This document shows, in pieces, positions 1 through 9,174 of a stretch of 64,000 nt of DNA. The notes below the pieces were generated by a model. The model was not told the DNA's origin. It ran no database searches and saw nothing but the letters and a program-made list of their open reading frames with translations. The position numbers and the translations under genes were made by a program. How positions within the stretch are numbered: position 1 is the first letter of the stretch; each line of letters begins with the position of its first letter. Source of the stretch: Cerrena zonata (lineage: Eukaryota > Basidiomycota > Agaricomycetes > Polyporales > Cerrenaceae). Location of the stretch: contig JASBNA010000013.1 of NCBI GenBank assembly GCA_038087015.1, positions 857,343 to 921,342 of the forward strand, read 5' to 3'.

Positions 1-1
1 C

Positions 2-724
2 TTTGACCATGTTCCACAAAATAAGAAAATTGACTTTTTGAATTCAAATTTCTTGAGAGCCAAGGTCATGGAGGAAATTCAAAAGTTAAGAAAGCAAATC
101 ACTTATATAGTCAAAGTTAACACTAGTGAAGACTCTATAGCTGCTCATAAAGAAGAAACTTTAAAATTGGGAGTGCCTTCAAAAGTTCAAGTTGCAGCAA
201 TAAAACAAATGGTGGCATCGGGATTCATTGATCAAATTGCAGTCCGTGGTGACTTGGTAGATGCTGATATCAGCATCACTAACAAAATGAACATCGCTAG
301 CATTCCGTATTCTACTGTATTCCCAAGTTCAGTGTATAACGATGGAATTGATCCTCATGTTTATATCCACCCTAACTCGGTCATCGTGAAGAGTGGTGAA
401 GTCCCTGCTCAGTATTTTGTATACTCTTCTTTGAATTTAAGTGCCAACGCAAAGGAGAACAAACTTAAAAAATTGAGAATGAAACCATTAGTCAACATCA
501 CAGGTAAACAATTGGCTAACGTTGGTAAAACTTCTTCCTTGGTTACTTATTCCAAGCCCTTGGGACATCCATATGCCCCAAAGAATATCACTCCTTCCAA
601 AAGAGAATGTTACGTTGTACCAAGGTTTGGTGCTGCTATTGGTGATGGTGGTCTCGGTTGGGACTTGCCAGTGGTCAAAGTCTACCAAGTCAAAAAGCAT
701 GGTTCCTGGGTCATTGAAGACTAG
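2..724 (+). CDS. ECM16: DEAH-box RNA helicase Ecm16/Dhr1, C-terminal fragment
   Basis: The reading frame is open from base 2, so this is the last ~240 residues of a gene that starts before the window. It matches the C-terminal OB-fold region of Ecm16/Dhr1 (human DHX37): a segment around FIDQIAVRGDLV, then VYIHPNSV, YSKPLGHPYAP and the terminal block YVVPRFGA followed by GWDLP. The family is a nucleolar helicase that releases U3 snoRNA from pre-18S rRNA in the small-subunit processome. The helicase motifs lie upstream and are not visible. POM152 follows on the same strand, as in S. cerevisiae (YMR128W-YMR129W), which supports the call. Family and synteny are from recall; the motifs are read directly. 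Confidence 0.85.
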   Translation, partial: FDHVPQNKKIDFLNSNFLRAKVMEEIQKLRKQITYIVKVNTSEDSIAAHKEETLKLGVPSKVQVAAIKQMVASGFIDQIAVRGDLVDADISITNKMNIASIPYSTVFPSSVYNDGIDPHVYIHPNSVIVKSGEVPAQYFVYSSLNLSANAKENKLKKLRMKPLVNITGKQLANVGKTSSLVTYSKPLGHPYAPKNITPSKRECYVVPRFGAAIGDGGLGWDLPVVKVYQVKKHGSWVIED

Positions 725-991
725 CCTTATGCCCTTCAATGAACATTGGATGTATATAAGCATAATAACTGTATATTAATGAACATGTAAATTAGATTGC
801 AAAATTCAGAATGTAGCAAAACTTTCGCAGAAAAAAATTTTTTTTTTTTTTTGTTTGAAGCATCAAAAGCGAAGATGGAAGTTAGCGAAAAGAAACCCAC
901 GAAAAAATGAAAACAGAGAAGTAAACAGTTTAAGCTATAAGACTCTACTCGATACTTGATTTCTTGAATCCAATCACCCTTGCCACACATA

Positions 992-3900
992 ATGGATTCT
1001 GGTGGAACAGCTAAAAAGCTGTCGAACAGCAAGAAACAGCAAGGGGATAGTCGAAGTGCTAACGATAGTTTTATACCACCCTATGTATTGGATCATGCTT
1101 CCCAACGTCTTTTTATACTTTCAGTGTTTATTCTTATACAATGTTGGAAAGTCTATGATATTATCTTGATAAGGACCGAGACTTTAACTACAAACCCGGT
1201 TACGTTGACCAATCTCAATAATTTTACCTTCGTGATAAAATATGCCATAATAGATGGGCTGTTCTTATGGATTCTTCCCATCTTGAATATTCCATACCTA
1301 ACGTTTTCTCCATTGCTAACATTACTTCTAACACTTGGAATGAATGCTATTACATTTGTTCTTGCTAGTAACGCAGCAATTCCTCTTTTTGCCAACTTAA
1401 TTCTACCATTCTGGAAATACATCTTCAATAAGAAAGAATTGACCATCATCGGTGATTCTGTATCTCCCACAAACGTCATCGATATGAATTCTCATTTTAA
1501 AGGTAAATATACTATTCAATACTTGCCTGATTCATCTGCTCATTTCAATCCATTCCATTTCGATAAACTATGCTTGGATACCAACCACCCAGCTCCAATA
1601 ATGATGCCAATAGAATTTAATACCACTACTGATATTGGGTTTTTACAAATAGAACATATAACTCCTGAAAATGAGATTCATCATGTGAATTATATAAAAA
1701 ATGATTTAAACAAATTGTTGAAAAAAGATACAAGTCATTTAAGAAAATATTCTGGTTTTATCAGTACTGACAAAAGAGTATTTTATACCGAAGTTCCAAT
1801 ACTGGCTCCTGGAAAATATAGAATAAGCAAAGTCACCGACTTAAAAGGTACAGTCATTCGTTCTTTCAAATCAGACTTTCTCATAGCGAAATGCCCCAAT
1901 TCAGAATTCGTCTACCCCTTCCCTAATAAAAAGAGCTATAAGTGTGTTGGGGATCCAGACATTGAAGATAATGATTTAAATTTACCTTTGGTTAAAGTTT
2001 CTGGTGTTGCCCCATTGAATGTTGAGTTTGATGCTAGGTTGACTGATGGAACCTTATTCAAATTTCATAAAACTGTTGAAACTGAAAAGCAAACTAATAC
2101 TGAACTAGATCTAATTCGACCGAAACTCTCACTCGTAATTTGGTCGAGCAAGAATTATTAGGGAACCCATTAATTCTTTCAACGAAAAATACTGGTAAAG
2201 TTGGCATTCAAATTAGGGCAATTACCGATCATTTAGGTAATTCTAAAAGATATAACCCACTTTCTGAGGATAATGATTTATGGTTTGAAATTGACTTAAG
2301 ACCAGTACCACCTATAAGACTTGTAGACACAAGTGCAAGCAAAGCGTTGTTGGTAAACTCCTCAAAAACTTTGAATCTAGATTATCCGGCTAATGATGGC
2401 GATTTCCCTTTGACTGTGAATATATCCTATACAAGTAACGAAAATTCGCTATTAGATCATACTTTTAAAAGAGAATTTAAAAATGTACAAGAGTTAAGGA
2501 AGGGTATTGAAGTAAGTAAAGAGGGAAGATATCAATTAGTTGAGGCATTCAATAAATTTTGTCCATGCAAGGCTGATCCAACTGCAATTGATCTTGTTTT
2601 AGCTCGCCCACCTCAAGTAGATATAATGGCAGAACCTATCCTAGATAAATGTGTTGGTCTGATTGGTTATAAGTTTGATTTCGATTTCGAAGGCTCCGCT
2701 CCATTTCTGGTCCAATATCAAGTATTCAAGAATATTTCTGGTGGAACTTTAAAGCCTATACTAAATGAGCATGGCCTTACGACTAGGGTTATCAAATCTT
2801 CTCTGAAACATTATAACTTTGAATATAAACCTCGTGTTGAAGGTGAGTATGTTATTATTTTCAAAAATATCAAAGACGTTAATTATAATAAACAACCAAT
2901 CCCTCTTGACGAGAAGAAACATACATACCTGACCTATTTCAAACAAAGATCGTCGGTATCATTTTTTGAAAATGGTGGTAAGTCTAAAACTTTATCTACC
3001 TGCTTCAATAGTTCTGCTACGGTACCTTTGTATTTCACTGGAAATCTGCCTTTTTCTTTTTCTTATGATGTTGTCAATGTTCAATCGAAAGAAAAGGCTG
3101 TATCTAATCAAAAAGTTACAAATTGGTTTGATAGTATTTATAATATTGAGTTACCATCGTTTAAAAAAGGCGGTACTTATTCTATTGTTTTGAAAGATGT
3201 GGTTGATTCAATGGGTTGTAATGCTGAATTTGATACTGAAGAATCAATTTATGTGAGAACAAGATCAGACATACCAGAAATATCCTTTGATAAAGGATCC
3301 AGAGATTTCAGAATTATTGAAGGTGACTCAGTCAAAATACCGTTATCACTCAAGTCCTCAATTGGTATGTCTTCCAGTGATCAATTGAATTACACAATTA
3401 CTGATTTGTTTGACAGCAGCATATCCAAATCAAGAAAGCTCACTAATTTGAATAATTTTGTTGTTAGAGATACTGGTATATATAAACTCACTTCGTTGAT
3501 GAATGGTGGTTGCAGTGGTAAAATCAGTGATGAAGAAAAAGTTCGAGTAAGCTTTTACCCTAGACCTAATCTTACTGTGTCTGCACTTCCAGAAACAGTT
3601 TTGAAACAACACCTGGAGGAAAATTTTGCTTCCGTACATTTGAAGCGTGTTTGTCAATACCGTGAAAATAAAGTCCAATTGAATCTCCAGGGATCAGCAC
3701 CATTTATCGTTGATTACGACATTAAATTTCCAGGTGGTAACGTCGAGACAAAAAGTTTAAGTGCTGATTCGAATAACCTTGATTTTGACTTGCCAACAAG
3801 TCAAAGTGGAGACTATGAAGTTGTTTTCAAAGGTGTTTATGATAACTTGTATACCAAAGCTAGGATTTTGAGACTTGGGGAATCTAAAGGATTGAGCCCT

Positions 3901-4896
3901 GTTGTGAGATATGATATTTCCCCATTACCTAATGCTGTTTTCCCTAAGTCATCTAACTTTGTTCAAATATGTGAGACTGCTTTAAAAACTAAGAAATCAT
4001 CAATACCTCCAATACAAGTTGACTTTTCTGGAGAATATCCTTTCACGATTAAAGCATCTTTCAAGCAAGGATTGAATGGTAAAAGTCAAAAGTTTATGAT
4101 TGAGAACATCGATGAACCTTATTTGCATTTATCAAATGCCTTGGGTTCAAACAAACGAATTTTAGACATTGAGAAAGATCTTCATGTAGGTGAACACTTG
4201 ATTACTTTACATGAGGTTCAAGATGCAAATGGTTGTATTAGGAAAGATTTAACCTCCAATAATAGATATGCTATTGCTGTCACTGAGGCACCAAACATAT
4301 CAAAACAACAACCAAATAAACCTTACTATTGTGTGGGTGACCACATTTCTTATAATATGAGTGGGGTTTCTCCATTCACTGTTTTCTATTCTTTCAATGG
4401 AAAATCACAAAAAGCAGAACTGTCTCATAGATTCTACCGATTAGCTTCGAAACCTGGTGTCCTTACAATCAATGGTTTGCGAGATTCGTCTGTGAATAAA
4501 TGCTCAGTTAATTTCACTGAAGGTACCTCACAATATGAATCATTGAAGTTGGATGTTTATGACCTTCCATCAGTGGAAGTAAGTCAAGGTGAAAATATTA
4601 TCCGTAATCTTCATGAAGGGGACCAGACTGAAATCAAGTTCACATTCACCGGAACCCCACCATTTTACTTGAAATACATCAGAACTATAGAAAATATCGA
4701 GCAAAATTCCAAGAGGAAGCATTTATCTAAACATAGAAAGCAAAAGAATAAAGTTTTAGAAACCAAAGTGGTTGAAGGAATTTGGGACCATGAGTATACA
4801 GTCTATGCAAACTTAGAAGGTACCTATGAAGCTATTGAGGTCAGGGATGCATATTGCAGAGCAAAGAGAGATGATATTGAAGTTCCTGACAATTGA
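992..4896 (+). CDS. POM152: Nuclear pore membrane glycoprotein Pom152 (one frameshift in this sequence)
   Basis: First ATG at 992. The N-terminus is hydrophilic and is followed by hydrophobic segments at about residues 35-55, 85-105 and 110-145. A long lumenal part then repeats short beta-rich modules (motifs such as GSAPF, GDYEVVFKGVYD, GVSPFTVFY), which in Pom152 form a string of Ig-like domains. The protein anchors the lumenal ring of the nuclear pore. Expected length is about 1300 residues (S. cerevisiae 1337). The frame breaks between 2104 and 2159. The upstream frame ends at TAG 2159-2161, and the downstream frame reads STETLTRNLVEQELLG into the rest of the protein, so one base appears to be missing. 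No slippery heptamer or intron consensus explains the break. Flanked by ECM16, and further on by DPI35, as in S. cerevisiae. Confidence 0.88.
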
Positions 4897-5003
4897 TATT
4901 TTTTTCTTCTTCTTTTTAGATCGCATAATTAAAATAACAGGGTTTAGTACCCTCTGTAACATAGTCTAATATAAATACATATTATTATCAAAGAAGTGTA
5001 AAG

Positions 5004-5816
5004 TCAGCACATCAAGTATTGAGGATCAGTTACACATGCGGTCTGGACGTTACCTTTATTGACTTGGGAGAATGTTTCAACGCTTTCCCAATCACCTACG
5101 TTCATCCTGGCCAAATAGCCATTGGCAAACTGGTAGTCCCCCGAAATTTTGATTTGTCTTTGTTTCAAATTAGATATAGTTACTGTTTCCACCATGACTT
5201 GGAACTGTAATGTTTTACCGGCCTCGACCGAACAAGTCAAACTTCCTCCGGTAGAAACAGTATAAGCAAGGTCATAGGCAAACTGAGGCGAAATTCCAAG
5301 TAATTGGGAAAACTTAACAGAGGCAGTGATACCTGACCCTGCCGTGACTGTATAGCCTTGAGAAAAGGAACTAGAGGTTTCCGATAGCGTATTTGGGTGA
5401 CAACCACCAATAGGAATCCAATCACTGACTTTGCGAGTAACTTGAGCATCGCTGTATGAGACTTCATAAAAGATGGTTTTCCGTTTGTCACTGGCTGCGT
5501 CAACGGAAAAGGCCTCTGACTCCTCCTCTTCTTTCTCGTACTGATACGAAGGGCTATAATTAGGATTGAATGCTTCTTCTGCGAGTAATTGAGACGCAAT
5601 AATGGAATTGGAGGAGGAAACTCTCACAACACCGTACTTCAAAAGCATTTTGGGGGTGACAGCGTCGAATTCTGGAACAGTAATAATCTGTTTCTTAATG
5701 TCACTATACGACTGTTGTAAGACATTTGTCTGGGGAGTGGAATACCTTGGTGTAATTTCAAGGGCTATTGCTTGCAAAATGAGGGTTGCAAAAACTACTA
5801 TTTGTTCCAACAACAT
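5004..5816 (-). CDS. Predicted secreted protein of unknown function
   Basis: I do not recognise this gene. The only sensible ATG is at 5816; the 12 codons upstream have no ATG. It encodes about 270 residues. The first ~19 form a clear signal peptide (MLLEQIVVFATLILQAIALE). A tyrosine/glutamate-rich stretch follows, then a beta-rich C-terminal half with alternating Ser/Thr and hydrophobic residues and a segment reading SLTCSVEAGKTLQFQ. Four cysteines remain in the mature part (GGC, LTC, TAC and the penultimate-codon Cys), enough for two disulfides. There is no GPI tail or transmembrane segment. Codons are less AT-rich than in the flanking genes. The last residue is Cys. A TTGCAAAAA motif lies about 23 bp before the start. 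It is convergent with POM152. Confidence 0.72.
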   Translation of the reverse strand: MLLEQIVVFATLILQAIALEITPRYSTPQTNVLQQSYSDIKKQIITVPEFDAVTPKMLLKYGVVRVSSSNSIIASQLLAEEAFNPNYSPSYQYEKEEEESEAFSVDAASDKRKTIFYEVSYSDAQVTRKVSDWIPIGGCHPNTLSETSSSFSQGYTVTAGSGITASVKFSQLLGISPQFAYDLAYTVSTGGSLTCSVEAGKTLQFQVMVETVTISNLKQRQIKISGDYQFANGYLARMNVGDWESVETFSQVNKGNVQTACVTDPQYLMC

Positions 5817-6025
5817 TTTTTGATAATGCGAATTTTTCTTGCAAAAAGGCAATTAATTAATTGTAGAACGAGTATAAGGAACGTTGTATTACTATGTATG
5901 CCTAAATGAGAGTAGTATATAACGAAGTAGAAGCTGGGTACTACTTATATATGAGCTGAGACTGAGCTAAGCCCAAATTTTGGCTTGGAGTAGCTCAAAA
6001 GTGAGGGATTGAGGTATGCTAAACC

Positions 6026-6487
6026 TTATGGTTTATTTATCAAGTCATCGATTAACTGTGAGGTCTTTTCCACGTTAGACAAGTCGTTTTTAGTTTCTCC
6101 ATCGGTGGTTGTAGGAGTTTTAGATTTGGCACTTGAAAACTTATCGACGAATTCATCGTGCACTGCTGATGCTAATTTTAAATCATCGTAGGTTATTAAG
6201 TTGCCCACGTCGTGCGTTGTTATTTGGAGGTTCACTTTGTTATAAGTTGTAGTAATTGTGGGGTGATGTTTCAAAGTGGCTGCTTTTAATGCAACCATAT
6301 TGAGGAATTCCCATGTTTTGGAAAAGCTTTTAAATTTATAGTCAGCTTCTAAGCGTTGCTCAGTTTTGAAATCATCGAGCTTGTTCGTTTGAAGACGCCA
6401 ATACTGTTTGGACCCGAGCTCATTGAGCTTCACTATCTGGTTACTGAGAACATTGAGTGGCACCACTCTTCCAGGTTTGAAAGACAT
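6026..6487 (-). CDS. MCO14: Pterin-4a-carbinolamine dehydratase family protein (Mco14-like)
   Basis: Start chosen at ATG 6487 (MSFKPGR); the six upstream codons contain only a TTG. The 153-residue product has the pterin-4a-carbinolamine dehydratase core: KSFSKTWEFLNMVALKAATL, then KHHPTI and an ITTHDVGNLITYDDLKLA block, carrying the His-His and later His expected of the active site. The family dehydrates 4a-hydroxytetrahydropterins, and some members are DCoH-type cofactors. In S. cerevisiae the related YHL018W product (Mco14) is reported as mitochondrial. This copy has a short basic N-terminus but no strong presequence, so location is uncertain. The C-terminal 40 residues are polar and look like a tail. 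It is divergent from APM2, the same pair as YHL018W/YHL019C. Confidence 0.85.
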   Translation of the reverse strand: MSFKPGRVVPLNVLSNQIVKLNELGSKQYWRLQTNKLDDFKTEQRLEADYKFKSFSKTWEFLNMVALKAATLKHHPTITTTYNKVNLQITTHDVGNLITYDDLKLASAVHDEFVDKFSSAKSKTPTTTDGETKNDLSNVEKTSQLIDDLINKP

Positions 6488-6755
6488 ATCCAGTTGACTA
6501 AACAAAGAAACGAAGCAGCATACCCTAATTCATCACTTTGTTAACTGAAAAAACATCGAAAAGCGAAAAATCCTGGAGAAACCCCGATCAAAACCCATAC
6601 ACCGGGAACCCACCAAGTGTCGCGAATAAAGATATCATCGTGTAAGAAGTTTTGATCAGATTGACTTCAACGGCCCGAACCCTGCAAATATCTGATTCAT
6701 ACAAATAGATATAGACACCTATATGCTGAGATAGAAGAGAATTCCACAGTGGCTC
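6488..6755. promoter_or_regulatory. Divergent promoter between the pterin dehydratase gene and APM2
   Basis: A 268-base region separates the two start codons. It contains AACCCATACACC at 6592-6603, close to the classical Rap1 site ACACCCATACA. AT-rich TATA-like stretches sit near 6700-6725 on the APM2 side. Functional assignment is inference. Confidence 0.4.
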
Positions 6756-8741
6756 ATGGTTTCAGCTATCTATATACTAAATGGGCCGCTTGTCGATACC
6801 CAAATACTGCATTTTGAACTTCTTCTACATAGAGGGTACCATAACGATGTTCCCGATGAATCATTTATATTATCCGACTTTGACGCAGCATATAAGAGAT
6901 TGAAGCCAGAAGAGAGATGTCCGTTTATTTTTTCGAACGGAATCAGCTATACTTATATTCAATGTGATAATAATATATTTATTATGGCGGTTTCACGAAG
7001 TAATATCAATGTAATGTCGATTATTACATTTCTTCATAATTTTTATCGAATACTATTTCAGTACTTGTGTGTAAAGCCTAAAAACCTTACTGAAATTACC
7101 AATAAAGAGAATGAAATATTGAATACTATATTAAGGCTAGATAAGGATCGAATCATTGATAATTTTGTGATAATATATGAACTACTAGATGAATGCATGG
7201 ATTTCGGAGTGGCTCAATTGACCGATTATAATATTTTAAAAGAATATATCAAGGTTGAAACGAACTGGGCTAAGTCCACATCACAAATCCTCGATGATGG
7301 TAATGAATATGAACTGTCAGATTCAAAATCTGATGACGAATTTAATGAAAAGTTTAAACGAGATAAAAAGAAAAATTCTAAAGCACATCAAAAGAAACTT
7401 AAAAATATCAAATCCACCCATAATCAAGCAATTAAAACCGACGTACTTGAATCAATAGATACAAAGATAAATAGTTCAATTTTAAGAACCTCGGCTCTGA
7501 ATATAAGTTGGAGACCCAAGGGAATCTTTTATGCCAAAAATGAAATTTATATTGATATCATTGAAAATTGTGAATTTTATTACGATTTAGAAACTGAAAT
7601 CATCAAAATAAATGAAGTCCACGGAACTTGTGTTGTCAAGTCACTTCTCTCGGGAATGCCGACTTGTAAATTGGGATTCAACGAACATAATATATCAAGA
7701 ATTGGTAATGATGAAACGTATGATGAGGAGAATGAAATTCATGATTCAAATTCCAAAAGAGAAGATAATCAGCTAAAAGTAGAACCCGATGACGAAGAGG
7801 AAGATGAACAACAAGAGGAATTACTTTCGGAAAAAACTAAGAAACAAAGAAGAAGAATACCTATTCGAAACGTACAATTCCATCAGTGCATAGAGCTCGG
7901 ATCAATTTATAAGGATAACTTAATTTGCTTTATACCACCTGATGATAACTTTACTCTATTGACATATCAAGTGGAGCAAGAAAAGCAAAGACGTAAATTA
8001 CCGTTGATTATGATTAAACCAACTTATAGAATTCATAGGATAACGAAAAAGCTTCAAGTGCTTTGTGTTTTAAGCACAAATTTCAAAAAGAAACTTCATT
8101 GTAATAATTTACAAATTCGTTTACCAATAAATCCATCACTTTTCCCCATAAAGTATGATAATCGAAATCAAATGGATGATTTGAAATATAAATCCGAACT
8201 TGGTGATGTAAGTTACAAAGTTGATGCTTCCGAACTTATTTGGAATATCGATCAAGTCAACGGTGCCAGAAAATCAATAAAAATGATGGCTGAATTATCC
8301 TTGAATGAAATAAATCACCTCGAATCTTCAACTACCATCGATCAGTCTTTGCTAAGTACCTTGATGCAACCAAATTCAAACGACAACGATAGTGATTTGG
8401 AAGAATACGATACCAAAAAGGAATTAGACCAATACTATGGGGTCAACGGGGTATCGTCTTCACTGTTTGATAAACTACAAAAAAAATTGAAGAGGAAAAA
8501 AGATCACAACCATGTAAGCTTACGTTTTAGTATACCGATGCTTGCATACTCAGGCTTAAAACTAAATTACTTGAGAGTCGACGAAGAATCAATGAAGTAT
8601 TCTTGCTTTCCATGGGTAAGATACGTTACACAATCGGAATCTAATTTCGGACTAGACTCTAAAGTAGATGAAATCTCGAGAAATGATAAGAGTTGTAACT
8701 ATAGATTTAAACTAGGTTCCAATTGCTTTCAGTTATTCTAA
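6756..8741 (+). CDS. APM2: Clathrin adaptor AP-1-like mu subunit Apm2
   Basis: ATG at 6756. Residues 1-165 form the longin-like mu N-domain, including the stretch DNFVIIYELLDECMDFGVAQ that marks mu adaptins. A charged Lys/Asp-rich linker (about 170-240) precedes the mu homology domain, which opens with ISWRPKGIFYAKNE and includes HGTCVVKSLLSGMP. An acidic insertion at about 340-375 is followed by the domain's end, LRVDEESMKYSCFPWVRYVT. The length (661) and the insertions fit Apm2 (605 residues in S. cerevisiae) rather than the shorter Apm1 or Apm4. Apm2 sorts cargo at endosomes and trans-Golgi in an alternative AP-1 complex. The divergent pterin dehydratase neighbour is conserved in S. cerevisiae. 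Confidence 0.9.
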   Translation: MVSAIYILNGPLVDTQILHFELLLHRGYHNDVPDESFILSDFDAAYKRLKPEERCPFIFSNGISYTYIQCDNNIFIMAVSRSNINVMSIITFLHNFYRILFQYLCVKPKNLTEITNKENEILNTILRLDKDRIIDNFVIIYELLDECMDFGVAQLTDYNILKEYIKVETNWAKSTSQILDDGNEYELSDSKSDDEFNEKFKRDKKKNSKAHQKKLKNIKSTHNQAIKTDVLESIDTKINSSILRTSALNISWRPKGIFYAKNEIYIDIIENCEFYYDLETEIIKINEVHGTCVVKSLLSGMPTCKLGFNEHNISRIGNDETYDEENEIHDSNSKREDNQLKVEPDDEEEDEQQEELLSEKTKKQRRRIPIRNVQFHQCIELGSIYKDNLICFIPPDDNFTLLTYQVEQEKQRRKLPLIMIKPTYRIHRITKKLQVLCVLSTNFKKKLHCNNLQIRLPINPSLFPIKYDNRNQMDDLKYKSELGDVSYKVDASELIWNIDQVNGARKSIKMMAELSLNEINHLESSTTIDQSLLSTLMQPNSNDNDSDLEEYDTKKELDQYYGVNGVSSSLFDKLQKKLKRKKDHNHVSLRFSIPMLAYSGLKLNYLRVDEESMKYSCFPWVRYVTQSESNFGLDSKVDEISRNDKSCNYRFKLGSNCFQLF

Positions 8742-9174
8742 CTAATTGCAACCAATCCATAAATAATATTTAGATATTCGCTGAATAAAAAGACCTTTAT
8801 AGACCTTTAATTGTTTTTGGCGCAAATATATATACCAGTAGACTTATCAGCTCGCGAAACATTTCCTAATCGGGAAGGAATTTACTTCCAGCGGATTTGT
8901 TAGTGAATTCTTATCTTATCAGCTTTTTTACTCAATTCCATCAATTTTTCCCACTAAAAATCTATTAAAATGCAATATTTTGCTCTTAATGGTTGTTTTA
9001 TGGTTGTTTAGATTGAGAGATCTGAAAACAGAGCAAATAAACCAGATCGCCTGATTTTTCAGCTGGAACTGAAAAGCAAAAAAAGAGATAACCATATACG
9101 AGCTACAGCTTCAGATTGTTGCAAAAAACGACAAACAAATATAATAATAAAAGAACCACATAATCAAAAAAACT
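8742..9174. other. Intergenic region upstream of the Zn2Cys6 gene
   Basis: No gene seen in 433 bases. The region is AT-rich, with TATATATA near 8826-8832 and a TTGCAAAAAA motif at 9119-9128, of the recurrent intergenic T-tract/GCAA type. Confidence 0.5.

Noticed and set aside
736..1032. Minus-strand 98-codon ORF over the ECM16-POM152 gap
   Set aside because: Spans the poly-T tract and overlaps the POM152 start; no family match.
2104..2159. Intron explaining the POM152 frame break
   Set aside because: No GTATGT-type donor with a branch point and acceptor in range; the two frames overlap rather than flank a gap.
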